Of a stretch of DNA of 10,465 nucleotides, positions 1-5,366 are shown one piece after another. Source of the stretch: Candidatus Zixiibacteriota bacterium (GTDB lineage Bacteria > Zixibacteria > MSB-5A5 > GN15 > FEB-12); NCBI GenBank assembly GCA_016213305.1, contig JACRAV010000070.1:1-10465 (forward strand), written 5' to 3'. A program made the translations under genes and the position numbers. How positions within the stretch are numbered: position 1 is the first letter of the stretch; every line of letters starts with the position of its first letter. Under the pieces are notes generated by a model. It was not told the origin of the DNA. It did not search any database and worked only from the letters and a program-made list of their open reading frames with translations.

Positions 1-163
1 CCCCCTTGGGGCTTTTCTGCGTGGGCCGCTGGTGTTTCTTTTTCTTGGTCACGCCTTCAACCAGCACACGCGACTTTTTGGTGTCCACCCAGACAACCCG
101 GCCGGTCCGGCCCTTGTACGATCCGGTAATCACCAGCACTGTATCATTTTTCTTTATCCGCAT
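1..163 (-). CDS. rplX: 50S ribosomal protein L24 (partial, 5' end only)
   Basis: This is the N-terminal 54 residues of L24, which initiates assembly of the large subunit by binding the 5' part of 23S rRNA. The visible protein starts MRIKKNDTVLVITGSYKGR and carries the KOW motif (about residues 7-24, with the V-I-T-G-x-Y-K-G-R core) that typifies L24. A basic stretch follows (TKKKKHQRPTQK, about residues 39-50). The gene runs off the left edge of the window, so the C-terminal half is not seen. The ATG at 163-161 is 12 bp downstream of the rplN stop, with a weak AAGG near that stop codon as ribosome-binding site. Its position after rplN matches the start of the spc operon. Identification is secure; only the end is missing. 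Confidence 0.96.
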   Translation of the reverse strand, partial: MRIKKNDTVLVITGSYKGRTGRVVWVDTKKSRVLVEGVTKKKKHQRPTQKSPKG

Positions 164-175
164 ACCGACGCTACC

Positions 176-541
176 TTAAATCACCTCTGGGGCGAGCGAA
201 ATTATCTTCATAAATTGTTTATCGCGAAGTTCACGGGCGACCGGACCAAAGATACGGGTCCCGCGCGGCTCCTTCTGATCGTTGATGATGACCGCGGCGT
301 TATCCGAAAAGCGAAGGGTCGAACCGTCCTTGCGGCGCAGGCCTCGGGTGGTACGCACGACCACCGCCTTGCACACCTCGGAACGCTTCACCGTCCCGCC
401 GGGGATGGCCTCCTTGACCGCAACCACGATGATGTCGCCGACCGTGGCGTTCTTCTTTCGTCCGCCCAGGATTCGGAAACACATGGCTCGTTTGGCGCCG
501 GAGTTGTCGGCCACGTTCAGCACTGTAAATTCGTGTATCAT
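176..541 (-). CDS. rplN: 50S ribosomal protein L14
   Basis: L14 is a five-stranded barrel protein at the subunit interface of the 50S particle. It contacts 23S rRNA, L19 and 16S helix 14 (bridge B8), and is the docking site of the silencing factor RsfS in other bacteria. The 121-residue product has the usual length. It shows the family hallmarks VADNSGAKR (about residues 10-18), the GD(I/V)I(V/K)VxVK strand, VVVRT near residue 60, and NAAVIIND followed by PRGTRIFGPVAREL near residues 80-105. The ATG at 541 is preceded by a good GAGGA ribosome-binding site 5-6 bases upstream. It lies 26 bp after rpsQ and 12 bp before rplX. In E. coli this junction opens the spc operon, but no terminator or convincing promoter is visible here. 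Confidence 0.98.
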   Translation of the reverse strand: MIHEFTVLNVADNSGAKRAMCFRILGGRKKNATVGDIIVVAVKEAIPGGTVKRSEVCKAVVVRTTRGLRRKDGSTLRFSDNAAVIINDQKEPRGTRIFGPVARELRDKQFMKIISLAPEVI

Positions 542-567
542 TGTCTTCCTCGTCGCAACGCCGTGCG

Positions 568-846
568 TTACTTGGCTCGTTCGACTATTTCCACCAGCCG
601 CCAGCGTTTGGTCTTGGACAGCGGGCGGGTCTCCATGACCCGCACGACGTCGCCGGGACGGGCGTCGTTCTTCTCATCATGCGCGTACAGCTTGGTCGAT
701 ATCTTCACCGGTTTCAGGTACAGCGCGTGTTTCTTGGTGCTGTCAATCCGGATCACGATGCTCTTGTTCATCGCGGCGCTGACCACCGTGCCGACGCGCA
801 CCTTGCGCTCATTTCGTTCCTGACTGTGTTCTGCGTTCATGCTCAC
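568..846 (-). CDS. rpsQ: 30S ribosomal protein S17
   Basis: S17 is an OB-fold primary 16S rRNA binder of the 30S body. The product is 92 residues, slightly longer than the common 80-88 because of an N-terminal polar lead (MSMNAEHSQERNER). Family signatures are RVGTVVSAAMNKSIVIRID (about residues 17-35), the basic K-P-V-K-I-S-T-K-LYAHDE strand, the ARPGDVVRVMETRPLSKTKRW block, and a typical C-terminus LVEIVERAK. I chose the GTG at 846 as the start because a GGAG box lies exactly 6 bases upstream. An in-frame ATG two codons later (840) is possible, but its box would be 12 bases away. The start abuts the rpmC stop with no intervening base, which suggests translational coupling. Confidence 0.97.
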   Translation of the reverse strand: MSMNAEHSQERNERKVRVGTVVSAAMNKSIVIRIDSTKKHALYLKPVKISTKLYAHDEKNDARPGDVVRVMETRPLSKTKRWRLVEIVERAK

Positions 847-1107
847 TTATTTCTCCGCGCTCTTACCGCTCCGGGCGGCGCCCAGAATGGACAGTTTTCC
901 TTCAGCCAGCGACCGGATCGACAGCTCGTCTTCGCGAAGCACGGTATTGATCCGGGCGATTTCCCGTCCGATGGTGCGCAGGCGAAGCGGGTTTTCGAGC
1001 GTCTTGATCGATCGGCGCATCTTCAGGTTGAACAGTTCTTCAGTCAATTCATCGCGCTTCTGCACCAGCTCGGCGCGGGTCATTTCCCGAAAGGTATGGG
1101 TTTTCAT
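847..1107 (-). CDS. rpmC: 50S ribosomal protein L29, C-terminally extended
   Basis: L29 is a small helical-hairpin protein next to the polypeptide exit tunnel. With L23 it forms the docking area for trigger factor and SRP. The two-helix core is clear: MTRAELVQKRDELTEELFNL (residues 9-28), then LENPLRLRTIGREIARINTVL (about residues 37-57). The product is 86 residues against about 62-70 in most bacteria. The surplus is a C-terminal segment after TVLRED (roughly residues 62-86) ending in a Gly/Ser/Lys-rich piece. The ATG at 1107 shares one base with the rplP stop (TGATG overlap). It has an excellent GGAGGTG box 5-7 bases upstream, so it is probably coupled to L16 translation and also initiated directly. 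Confidence 0.97.
   Translation of the reverse strand: MKTHTFREMTRAELVQKRDELTEELFNLKMRRSIKTLENPLRLRTIGREIARINTVLREDELSIRSLAEGKLSILGAARSGKSAEK
853..856 (-). promoter_or_regulatory. Ribosome-binding site favouring a GTG start for rpsQ
   Basis: GGAG on the minus strand lies 6 bases before a GTG codon and 12 bases before the next in-frame ATG. This spacing favours initiation of S17 at the GTG (846-844). It lies inside the last codons of rpmC. Confidence 0.6.
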
Positions 1108-1529
1108 CAGACCACCTCCGCGTCGTGACGGCTGACAAACTTGGTCTTGAGCGGCAGTTTATTGGCCGCCAGCTTCATGGCGTCCTGCGCCATCTGCCGC
1201 GTCACGCCTTCGATTTCAAACAACACGCGGCCCGGCTTGACCACCGCCACCCAGAATTCGGGAGCGCCTTTGCCTTTGCCCATGCGGGTTTCGGCCGGTT
1301 TCTTGGTCACCGGTTTGTCCGGAAAAACGCGAATCCACATTTTGCCCCCGCGCTTGAGGTGGCGGGTCAAGGCGACGCGCGCGGCTTCAATCTGACGATT
1401 GGTCAGCCAGCACGGCTCGAGCGCCTTGAGGCCGTATTCTCCGAACGCGACGGTCGCGCCACTGTTGGCGAGGCCCTTCATCCGACCGCGTTGCTGTTTA
1501 CGATACTTCGTTCTATTCGGCTGTAACAT
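1107..1529 (-). CDS. rplP: 50S ribosomal protein L16
   Basis: L16 is a late-assembling 50S protein at the A-site tRNA elbow, important for peptidyl-transferase activity and tRNA accommodation. The 140-residue product has the normal length and a textbook sequence. It starts MLQPNRTKYRKQQRGRMKG. It also has GEYGLKALEP..LTNRQIEAAR (about residues 31-51), GGKMWIRVFPDKPVTKKPAETRMGKGKG (about residues 61-88), and FEIEGV near residue 104. The start at 1529 follows rpsC by 35 bp, with a GGGAAG-like box about 9 bases upstream. The stop overlaps the rpmC start. I see nothing unusual in the coding part. Confidence 0.98.
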   Translation of the reverse strand: MLQPNRTKYRKQQRGRMKGLANSGATVAFGEYGLKALEPCWLTNRQIEAARVALTRHLKRGGKMWIRVFPDKPVTKKPAETRMGKGKGAPEFWVAVVKPGRVLFEIEGVTRQMAQDAMKLAANKLPLKTKFVSRHDAEVV

Positions 1530-1564
1530 ATCTCACACTTCCCAATTGCGTTCGCATTCACCCG

Positions 1565-2461
1565 CTACGACTTGGTTCCACCCGTCGGATTGCTCCCCCC
1601 GCTTCGTGGCGGTGCGGGACGTTCCGGCCGCCGACCGTGCGGCGGACGATTATCCTGAGTCTGACCACCCGGCACCGGAGCACCGTCGTGGCGACGCACC
1701 CGACCACGCGGGCGTTTGCCCCGGCGATCACGACCGCCGCCGCGACCCTGGTCGGGACGACGCACCGGCTCACCCTGGGCCGACTGATCCTGCTGAACGG
1801 CGGCGTTCTCACCCGGTAAGCCGTACTGGCCCATCTCGAGAATCTCACCGCGACAGATCCATACTTTCACGCCGATACACCCGTAGGTCGTAACGGCTGT
1901 TGACGTCGCATAATCGATATCCGCGCGCAACGTATGAAGCGGCACGCGACCTTCGCGGTACTTTTCCGTCCGCGCGATTTCGGCGCCGCCCAAACGGCCG
2001 CCGCACTGAATCTTGACACCCTGCGCGCCCATCTTCATCGTGGCCGCGATCGCCTTCTTCATGGCGCGGCGGAACGACACGCGACCTTCGAGCTGGCGGG
2101 CCACCGAATCACCCACCAGGCGGGCATCCAGCTCCGGTTTGCGCACCTCGACGATATTCAGCATGATGTCCTTCTTGGTCAGCATCTGAAGTTCTTCGCG
2201 AAGCTTGTCCACCTCGGCGCCGCGACGGCCGATGACGATGCCGGGACGAGACGTCATGATATCGACCGTGACCTTCTTGGGCGCCCGCGAAATGATCACA
2301 TTGGAAATACCGGCATTATCCAGACGCTTATTGATGTAGCGCTTGACGAGAATATCCTCGTGAACCAGATCCGCGAAGTTGCGCTGTGGCGCAAACCAGC
2401 GGCTGTTCCAGGTTCGGATGATGCCCAATCGCAGGCCGATCGGATTTGTCTTCTGTCCCAA
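1565..2461 (-). CDS. rpsC: 30S ribosomal protein S3 with long Arg/Gly/Pro-rich C-terminal tail
   Basis: S3 lies at the mRNA entry tunnel of the 30S head and contributes to mRNA helicase activity and start-site selection. The N-terminal domain begins MGQKTNPIGLRLGIIRTWNS. The KH domain carries GIVIGRRG (residues 74-81, GxxG loop GRRG). The C-terminal domain contains ARQLEGRVSFRRAMKKAI (about residues 121-138), GGRLGGAEIART (154-165), LHTLRADIDYA and GVKVWICRGEIL (up to residue 208). The conserved protein ends there. A further ~87 residues are rich in Arg, Gly, Pro and Gln with no fold I recognise, giving 298 residues against about 210-240 usually. The start codon is TTG with a perfect AAGGAG box 7 bases upstream. 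The gene follows rplV after 36 bp. Confidence 0.97.
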   Translation of the reverse strand: MGQKTNPIGLRLGIIRTWNSRWFAPQRNFADLVHEDILVKRYINKRLDNAGISNVIISRAPKKVTVDIMTSRPGIVIGRRGAEVDKLREELQMLTKKDIMLNIVEVRKPELDARLVGDSVARQLEGRVSFRRAMKKAIAATMKMGAQGVKIQCGGRLGGAEIARTEKYREGRVPLHTLRADIDYATSTAVTTYGCIGVKVWICRGEILEMGQYGLPGENAAVQQDQSAQGEPVRRPDQGRGGGRDRRGKRPRGRVRRHDGAPVPGGQTQDNRPPHGRRPERPAPPRSGGSNPTGGTKS

Positions 2462-2468
2462 CGTTATT

Positions 2469-2474
2469 CTCCTT
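2469..2474 (-). promoter_or_regulatory. Strong ribosome-binding site fixing the TTG start of rpsC
   Basis: The minus strand reads AAGGAG, then 7 bases, then TTG GGA CAG AAG, which encodes the conserved S3 N-terminus MGQK. No ATG is available at the conserved start, so the rare TTG is the true initiator, supported by this near-consensus box. Confidence 0.8.
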
Positions 2475-2497
2475 ACGATCTATTCTTATCGAGCGCT

Positions 2498-3277
2498 CTA
2501 TTTCGCCTTCGATTTCGATTTCGACGGCGATTTCGTCTTCGAAGCGCTCCGGGTCGTTCTGGCTTTCTTCTTGGCGGTCGTCCGTGCATTCTTCCGGGCG
2601 ACCGTCTTCTTCGCCTTCGCTATTCTCTTGACGGCGGTTTCGGTGGTCGGCGTCATCTGCGCGGCGCCGGTGGCTCCCGATCTCCCCGGAGCCGGTCTGG
2701 CCGGCGCCGTGGGATGCTCGCCCAAAAGAATGGTCACATGACTGAATGGCTTTTTGTATCGAAACACTCGCCCCATCGACTGCATCCGGATGCGCTTAAG
2801 CGCCGGGCCGCCGTCAACGGCGATCTCTTTCACATACAGGTCTTCAGGGTGCAGGTGCGATGTTCCCTCGACCGACAATTTGTTCGCCACGGCCGACTTG
2901 ATCGCCTTGGCCAGCGGCTGGGCCGCATACCGGCTCGTGAAGTTCAGAATATTCAGCGCCTTCTCGACCGGCTGACCCTTGATCAGGGCCGCCACCAGCC
3001 GCATCTTGCGCGCCGGGATGCCCGAATACTGGAGCCGGGCGGTCGGGGCGTTCTTCGGGACGATGTCGCCGATCTTTTTGCCGACCATCGACTCGTTCAC
3101 CGTGAATCGTACAAACTTGCGGCCGTTAAACACCGCAAAGGTGTGCCCGACGAAGTCCTTCTTGATATTGGCCGTGCGATCCCATGTCCGGATCGTCCGC
3201 TTTTCGCCGCTCTGGTTCATTTCCGCGACTGCTTTCAACAGGCGGTTTTTGACGGGCCGGGTGTCCTGATCGGTCAT
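2498..3277 (-). CDS. rplV: S19-like domain fused to 50S ribosomal protein L22, with H1-like basic tail
   Basis: L22 lines the exit tunnel with a long hairpin and binds all 23S domains. Ordinary L22 has about 110-115 residues; this product has 259. Residues about 10-75 match S19: over residues 21-74, 28 of 54 positions equal the standalone S19 just upstream (its residues 23-76, no gaps), including FVGHTFAV and the MVG..G block. Residues about 78-187 are a full L22 core: ARLQYSGIPARKMRLVAALI, GQPVEKALNIL, the tunnel hairpin around DGGPALKRIRMQSMGRVFR, and SHVTILL. Residues about 188-259 are a Lys/Ala/Ser/Thr-rich tail. The ATG at 3277 overlaps the rpsS stop (ATGA) and has an AAAGGAG box 10 bases upstream. 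I saw no ATG, GTG or TTG just before the L22 core, so a separate L22 is unlikely. L22 identity is certain. The role of the S19-like part is unknown. Confidence 0.96.
   Translation of the reverse strand: MTDQDTRPVKNRLLKAVAEMNQSGEKRTIRTWDRTANIKKDFVGHTFAVFNGRKFVRFTVNESMVGKKIGDIVPKNAPTARLQYSGIPARKMRLVAALIKGQPVEKALNILNFTSRYAAQPLAKAIKSAVANKLSVEGTSHLHPEDLYVKEIAVDGGPALKRIRMQSMGRVFRYKKPFSHVTILLGEHPTAPARPAPGRSGATGAAQMTPTTETAVKRIAKAKKTVARKNARTTAKKKARTTRSASKTKSPSKSKSKAK
2501..2530 (-). repeat. Degenerate hexanucleotide tandem repeat (TCGAAA) in the rplV 3' end
   Basis: The last ten sense codons of rplV read roughly TCG CCG TCG AAA TCG AAA TCG AAG GCG AAA, a short TCGAAA-type tandem coding alternating Ser-Lys. 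Such a run can slip in replication and change tail length. It explains the repetitive SKSKSKAK end of the protein. Confidence 0.6.
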
Positions 3278-3576
3278 GTGGTGGCCGCTCCTTTCACCGC
3301 CGTCGTCCGCTCAACCAGCTTGCCGGAATGCCCTCGGAATGTCCGGGTCGGCGCGAATTCACCCAGCTTGTGGCCGACCATGTTTTCGGTCACGTAGATC
3401 GGGATGAACTTGTTGCCGTTGTGCACCGCAAACGTGTGACCGACAAACTCGGGGCTGATTGTCGAACGGCGCGACCAGGTCTTGATGACCTTCTTGTCGC
3501 CGGCGCTGTTCAACCCGTCGACCTTGCGCATCAACTTCTCGTCTATGAACGGACCTTTTTTCAACGAACGGGGCAT
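3274..3576 (-). CDS. rpsS: 30S ribosomal protein S19 (standalone copy)
   Basis: S19 sits in the 30S head, contacts 16S rRNA, S13 and A-site tRNA, and contributes to the intersubunit bridges. The product is 100 residues (usual 88-95). It has the complete family signature: MPRSLKKGPFID at the N-terminus, IKTWSRRSTI (about residues 31-40), FVGHTFAVHNG (44-54), NMVGHKLGEFAPTRTFRGH (65-83), and a short Ala/Thr-ending tail. The start is supported by a GGTGGAG box about 9 bases upstream. The gap to rplB is 17 bp. All canonical motifs are intact, so this is the functional 30S subunit. Its diverged relative is the N-terminal domain of the next gene, with which it overlaps by ATGA. Confidence 0.98.
   Translation of the reverse strand: MPRSLKKGPFIDEKLMRKVDGLNSAGDKKVIKTWSRRSTISPEFVGHTFAVHNGNKFIPIYVTENMVGHKLGEFAPTRTFRGHSGKLVERTTAVKGAATT
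3288..3294 (-). promoter_or_regulatory. Ribosome-binding site for the fused rplV start
   Basis: AAAGGAG on the minus strand lies inside the final codons of rpsS, 10 bases before the ATG at 3277. Together with the ATGA overlap it supports translation from the full-length start, including the S19-like domain, over a start further inside. Confidence 0.7.
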
Positions 3577-3593
3577 ATCAGTTTACTCCACCA

Positions 3594-4424
3594 TCACTTC
3601 TTCTTCCGGCGATCTTCAACCAGATGCGCCAGGGATTTCTTCTTCTTGCGGGTCTTGAGACCCTTTGTCTTTATTCCCCATGGGGTGCAGGGGTGCCGAC
3701 CGCCGGAGGTGCGGCCTTCGCCGCCGCCCATCGGGTGATCAACCGGGTTCATCACGACTCCGCGTGATGCCCCTCGACGCCCGCGCCAGCGCGACGCGCC
3801 CGCTTTGCCCAGCACGATATTCTTGTGTTCGATATTCGACACCTGCCCCACCACCGCGTAGCAGATGATCGGCACCGTGCGAACTTCGCCCGACGGCATT
3901 CTCAGGGTGGCCTTCTCGCCTTCTTTGGCCACAATCTGAGCCATCGAACCGGCGGAACGGACCATCTGGGCGCCCTTGCCGGGACGAATCTCGACATTAT
4001 GAACATTGGTGCCGAGCGGCATGCGCGACAGCGGCATGGCGTTACCAACCCGGATATCAACTTCGGGACCGGCCACGATCGTGCTATTCACCGCCAGATC
4101 GGCCGGAGCCACGATATACCGCTTCTCGCCGTCCGCATAATGCAACAACGCGATCCGGGCCGAGCGGTTGGGATCGTATTCGATCGACGCCACGCGCGCC
4201 GGAATATCTCTCTTGCCGCGCTTGAAATCGACTATGCGATAAAACTGCTTGTGGCCGCCGCCGCGCGCCCAGGTGGTCACCCGGCCCTTGTTGTTACGGC
4301 CGCCGGTGCTGTGCTGGGTTTCCAGTAAGGACTTCTCCGGCACACGCGAGGTCAGATCATCAAACGCCGGCACAATGCGAAACCGGAGCGATGGGGTAAC
4401 CGGTCTGTATTTTTTCATTGCCAT
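3594..4424 (-). CDS. rplB: 50S ribosomal protein L2
   Basis: L2 is a primary 23S rRNA binder near the peptidyl-transferase centre and is needed for subunit association. The 276-residue product has normal length, with an OB-like then SH3-like domain. Landmarks are GGRNNKGRVTTWARGGGHKQ (about residues 41-60), IEYDPNRSARIALL (about 81-94), VHNVEIRPGKG (about 141-151), RSAGSMAQIVA and LGKAGASRWRGRRG. The catalytic-region motif reads NPVDHPMGGGEG. The first His (residue 230, matching E. coli His229) is kept, while the second, usually His, is Met (residue 232). The end is the typical TPWGIKTKGLKTRKKKK plus a basic tail. The chosen ATG at 4424 lacks a strong ribosome-binding site (GGTAG only), so it may be coupled to rplW 16 bp upstream. 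Confidence 0.98.
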   Translation of the reverse strand: MAMKKYRPVTPSLRFRIVPAFDDLTSRVPEKSLLETQHSTGGRNNKGRVTTWARGGGHKQFYRIVDFKRGKRDIPARVASIEYDPNRSARIALLHYADGEKRYIVAPADLAVNSTIVAGPEVDIRVGNAMPLSRMPLGTNVHNVEIRPGKGAQMVRSAGSMAQIVAKEGEKATLRMPSGEVRTVPIICYAVVGQVSNIEHKNIVLGKAGASRWRGRRGASRGVVMNPVDHPMGGGEGRTSGGRHPCTPWGIKTKGLKTRKKKKSLAHLVEDRRKKK

Positions 4425-4440
4425 AATTCGTTACTACCCG

Positions 4441-4734
4441 TCAAACGTTTTCAAAAACCGCGATCGTCTGGGACGATTTCAGACGCACAATCGCTTTCTT
4501 CCATGTTCCCGACTTGCCCTCGAACCGGCCCATGCGGCGAAGCTTCCCCGGCACGATCTCCGTGCGCACGGAATCCACCTTAACCTTGAACATCTGCTCG
4601 ATGGCCGACTTGATCTGATACTTGTTGGCCCGCTTGTCGACTTCGAACACGTATTCGTTGTTCTTCGCCTTCAAAAGGGTGGTGCGCTCGGTGGCGACAT
4701 GCGACTTGATGATGTGGCGAGTATCAGCAATCAT
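4441..4734 (-). CDS. rplW: 50S ribosomal protein L23
   Basis: L23 lies at the exit of the nascent-chain tunnel and is the main docking site for trigger factor and SRP. The 97-residue product has family length. It shows HIIKSHVATERTTLLKAKNN at the N-terminus, then YVFEVDKRANKYQIKSAIEQ (about residues 28-47), MFKVKVDSVRTEIVPGKLRR with the usual tunnel-side loop, and a final strand WKKAIVRLK. The ATG overlaps the rplD stop (ATGA) and is preceded by a consensus AGGAGG 7 bases upstream, so it is coupled and also well initiated. Confidence 0.98.
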   Translation of the reverse strand: MIADTRHIIKSHVATERTTLLKAKNNEYVFEVDKRANKYQIKSAIEQMFKVKVDSVRTEIVPGKLRRMGRFEGKSGTWKKAIVRLKSSQTIAVFENV

Positions 4735-5363
4735 GCGAACACCTCCTGAACTTTGGCCAGTCCGGCCTTGGTGATCACCAGCACGTCGCTGTGCAACGCC
4801 TCATACCCGTTCATCAGCGCCGCCCGGCGATACTCGGCCTTCGCCAGATTCCGGCACGACAATTCGAGATTGTGGTTGAGACCCTCATCGAGAATAAGAC
4901 ACTTCTTACCCACCACATCGAGCTTGCCGAGAATCCCGGCCAGCGATTTGGTCTTGACTTCCGCCAGGGAAATCTGATCGACAATCTTGATCGCGTTGGT
5001 CTTGGCCTTGTCCGACAAAATCGAATGGATTGCCAGCCGTTTCATCTGTTTGGGAAAACGGGTACCATACGACCGCGGATGCGGACCGAACACAATACCA
5101 CCGCCCCGCCACAGAGGTGATCGAATCGTTCCCGCGCGGGCGCGGCCGGTCCCTTTCTGCTTCCAGGGCTTCTTGCCGCCGCCGGACACTTCTTTGCGGG
5201 TCTTGGTCTGAACCGTACCCTGCCGCTGGCGGGCCTGATAGTTCACGATATACTGGTGAACCACGGCCTCATTCGGCTCAATGCCGAAGATCTCGGCGTT
5301 CAGTTCCACCGAGCCGACTTCGGCGCCGTCCTGATTGTATACTTTCACCTTCATCATAGCCAT
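4731..5363 (-). CDS. rplD: 50S ribosomal protein L4
   Basis: L4 has a globular domain on the 50S surface and a long loop reaching the tunnel constriction next to L22. In E. coli it also represses the S10 operon. The product is up to 210 residues (usual 200-215). The tunnel loop is clear: TKTRKEVSGGGKKPWKQKGT, then GRARAGTIRSPLWRGGG and FGPHPRSYGTRFPKQMKRLA (about residues 53-110). The C-terminal Rossmann-like part includes CLILDEGLNHNLELSCRNL (about residues 155-173). Three ATGs lie close together (5363, 5357, 5354), and the typical L4 opening MKVKVYNQDG begins at the third. None has a strong box, so the exact start is uncertain. The longest is given, 3 bp after the rplC stop. The gene overlaps rplW by 4 bases. 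Confidence 0.96.
   Translation of the reverse strand: MAMMKVKVYNQDGAEVGSVELNAEIFGIEPNEAVVHQYIVNYQARQRQGTVQTKTRKEVSGGGKKPWKQKGTGRARAGTIRSPLWRGGGIVFGPHPRSYGTRFPKQMKRLAIHSILSDKAKTNAIKIVDQISLAEVKTKSLAGILGKLDVVGKKCLILDEGLNHNLELSCRNLAKAEYRRAALMNGYEALHSDVLVITKAGLAKVQEVFA
4742..4747 (-). promoter_or_regulatory. Consensus Shine-Dalgarno site for rplW
   Basis: AGGAGG on the minus strand lies 7 bases before the rplW ATG, inside the last codons of rplD. It shows that the host uses a canonical anti-Shine-Dalgarno sequence, which is informative for lineage because Bacteroidetes generally do not rely on such sites. Confidence 0.8.
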
Positions 5364-5366
5364 CCG

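Noticed and set aside
2498..3277. S19-like N-terminus of L22 as an assembly duplication or frameshift artefact
   Set aside because: The two S19 sequences differ at about half of the residues and clearly in DNA. The frame is open throughout, and the start has its own box and stop/start overlap, so simple misassembly is unlikely.
1934..3397. A 487-codon plus-strand open frame opposite rpsC, rplV and rpsS
   Set aside because: It is antisense to conserved ribosomal genes with typical shadow composition (His/Arg/Leu). No ribosome-binding context or domain supports it.
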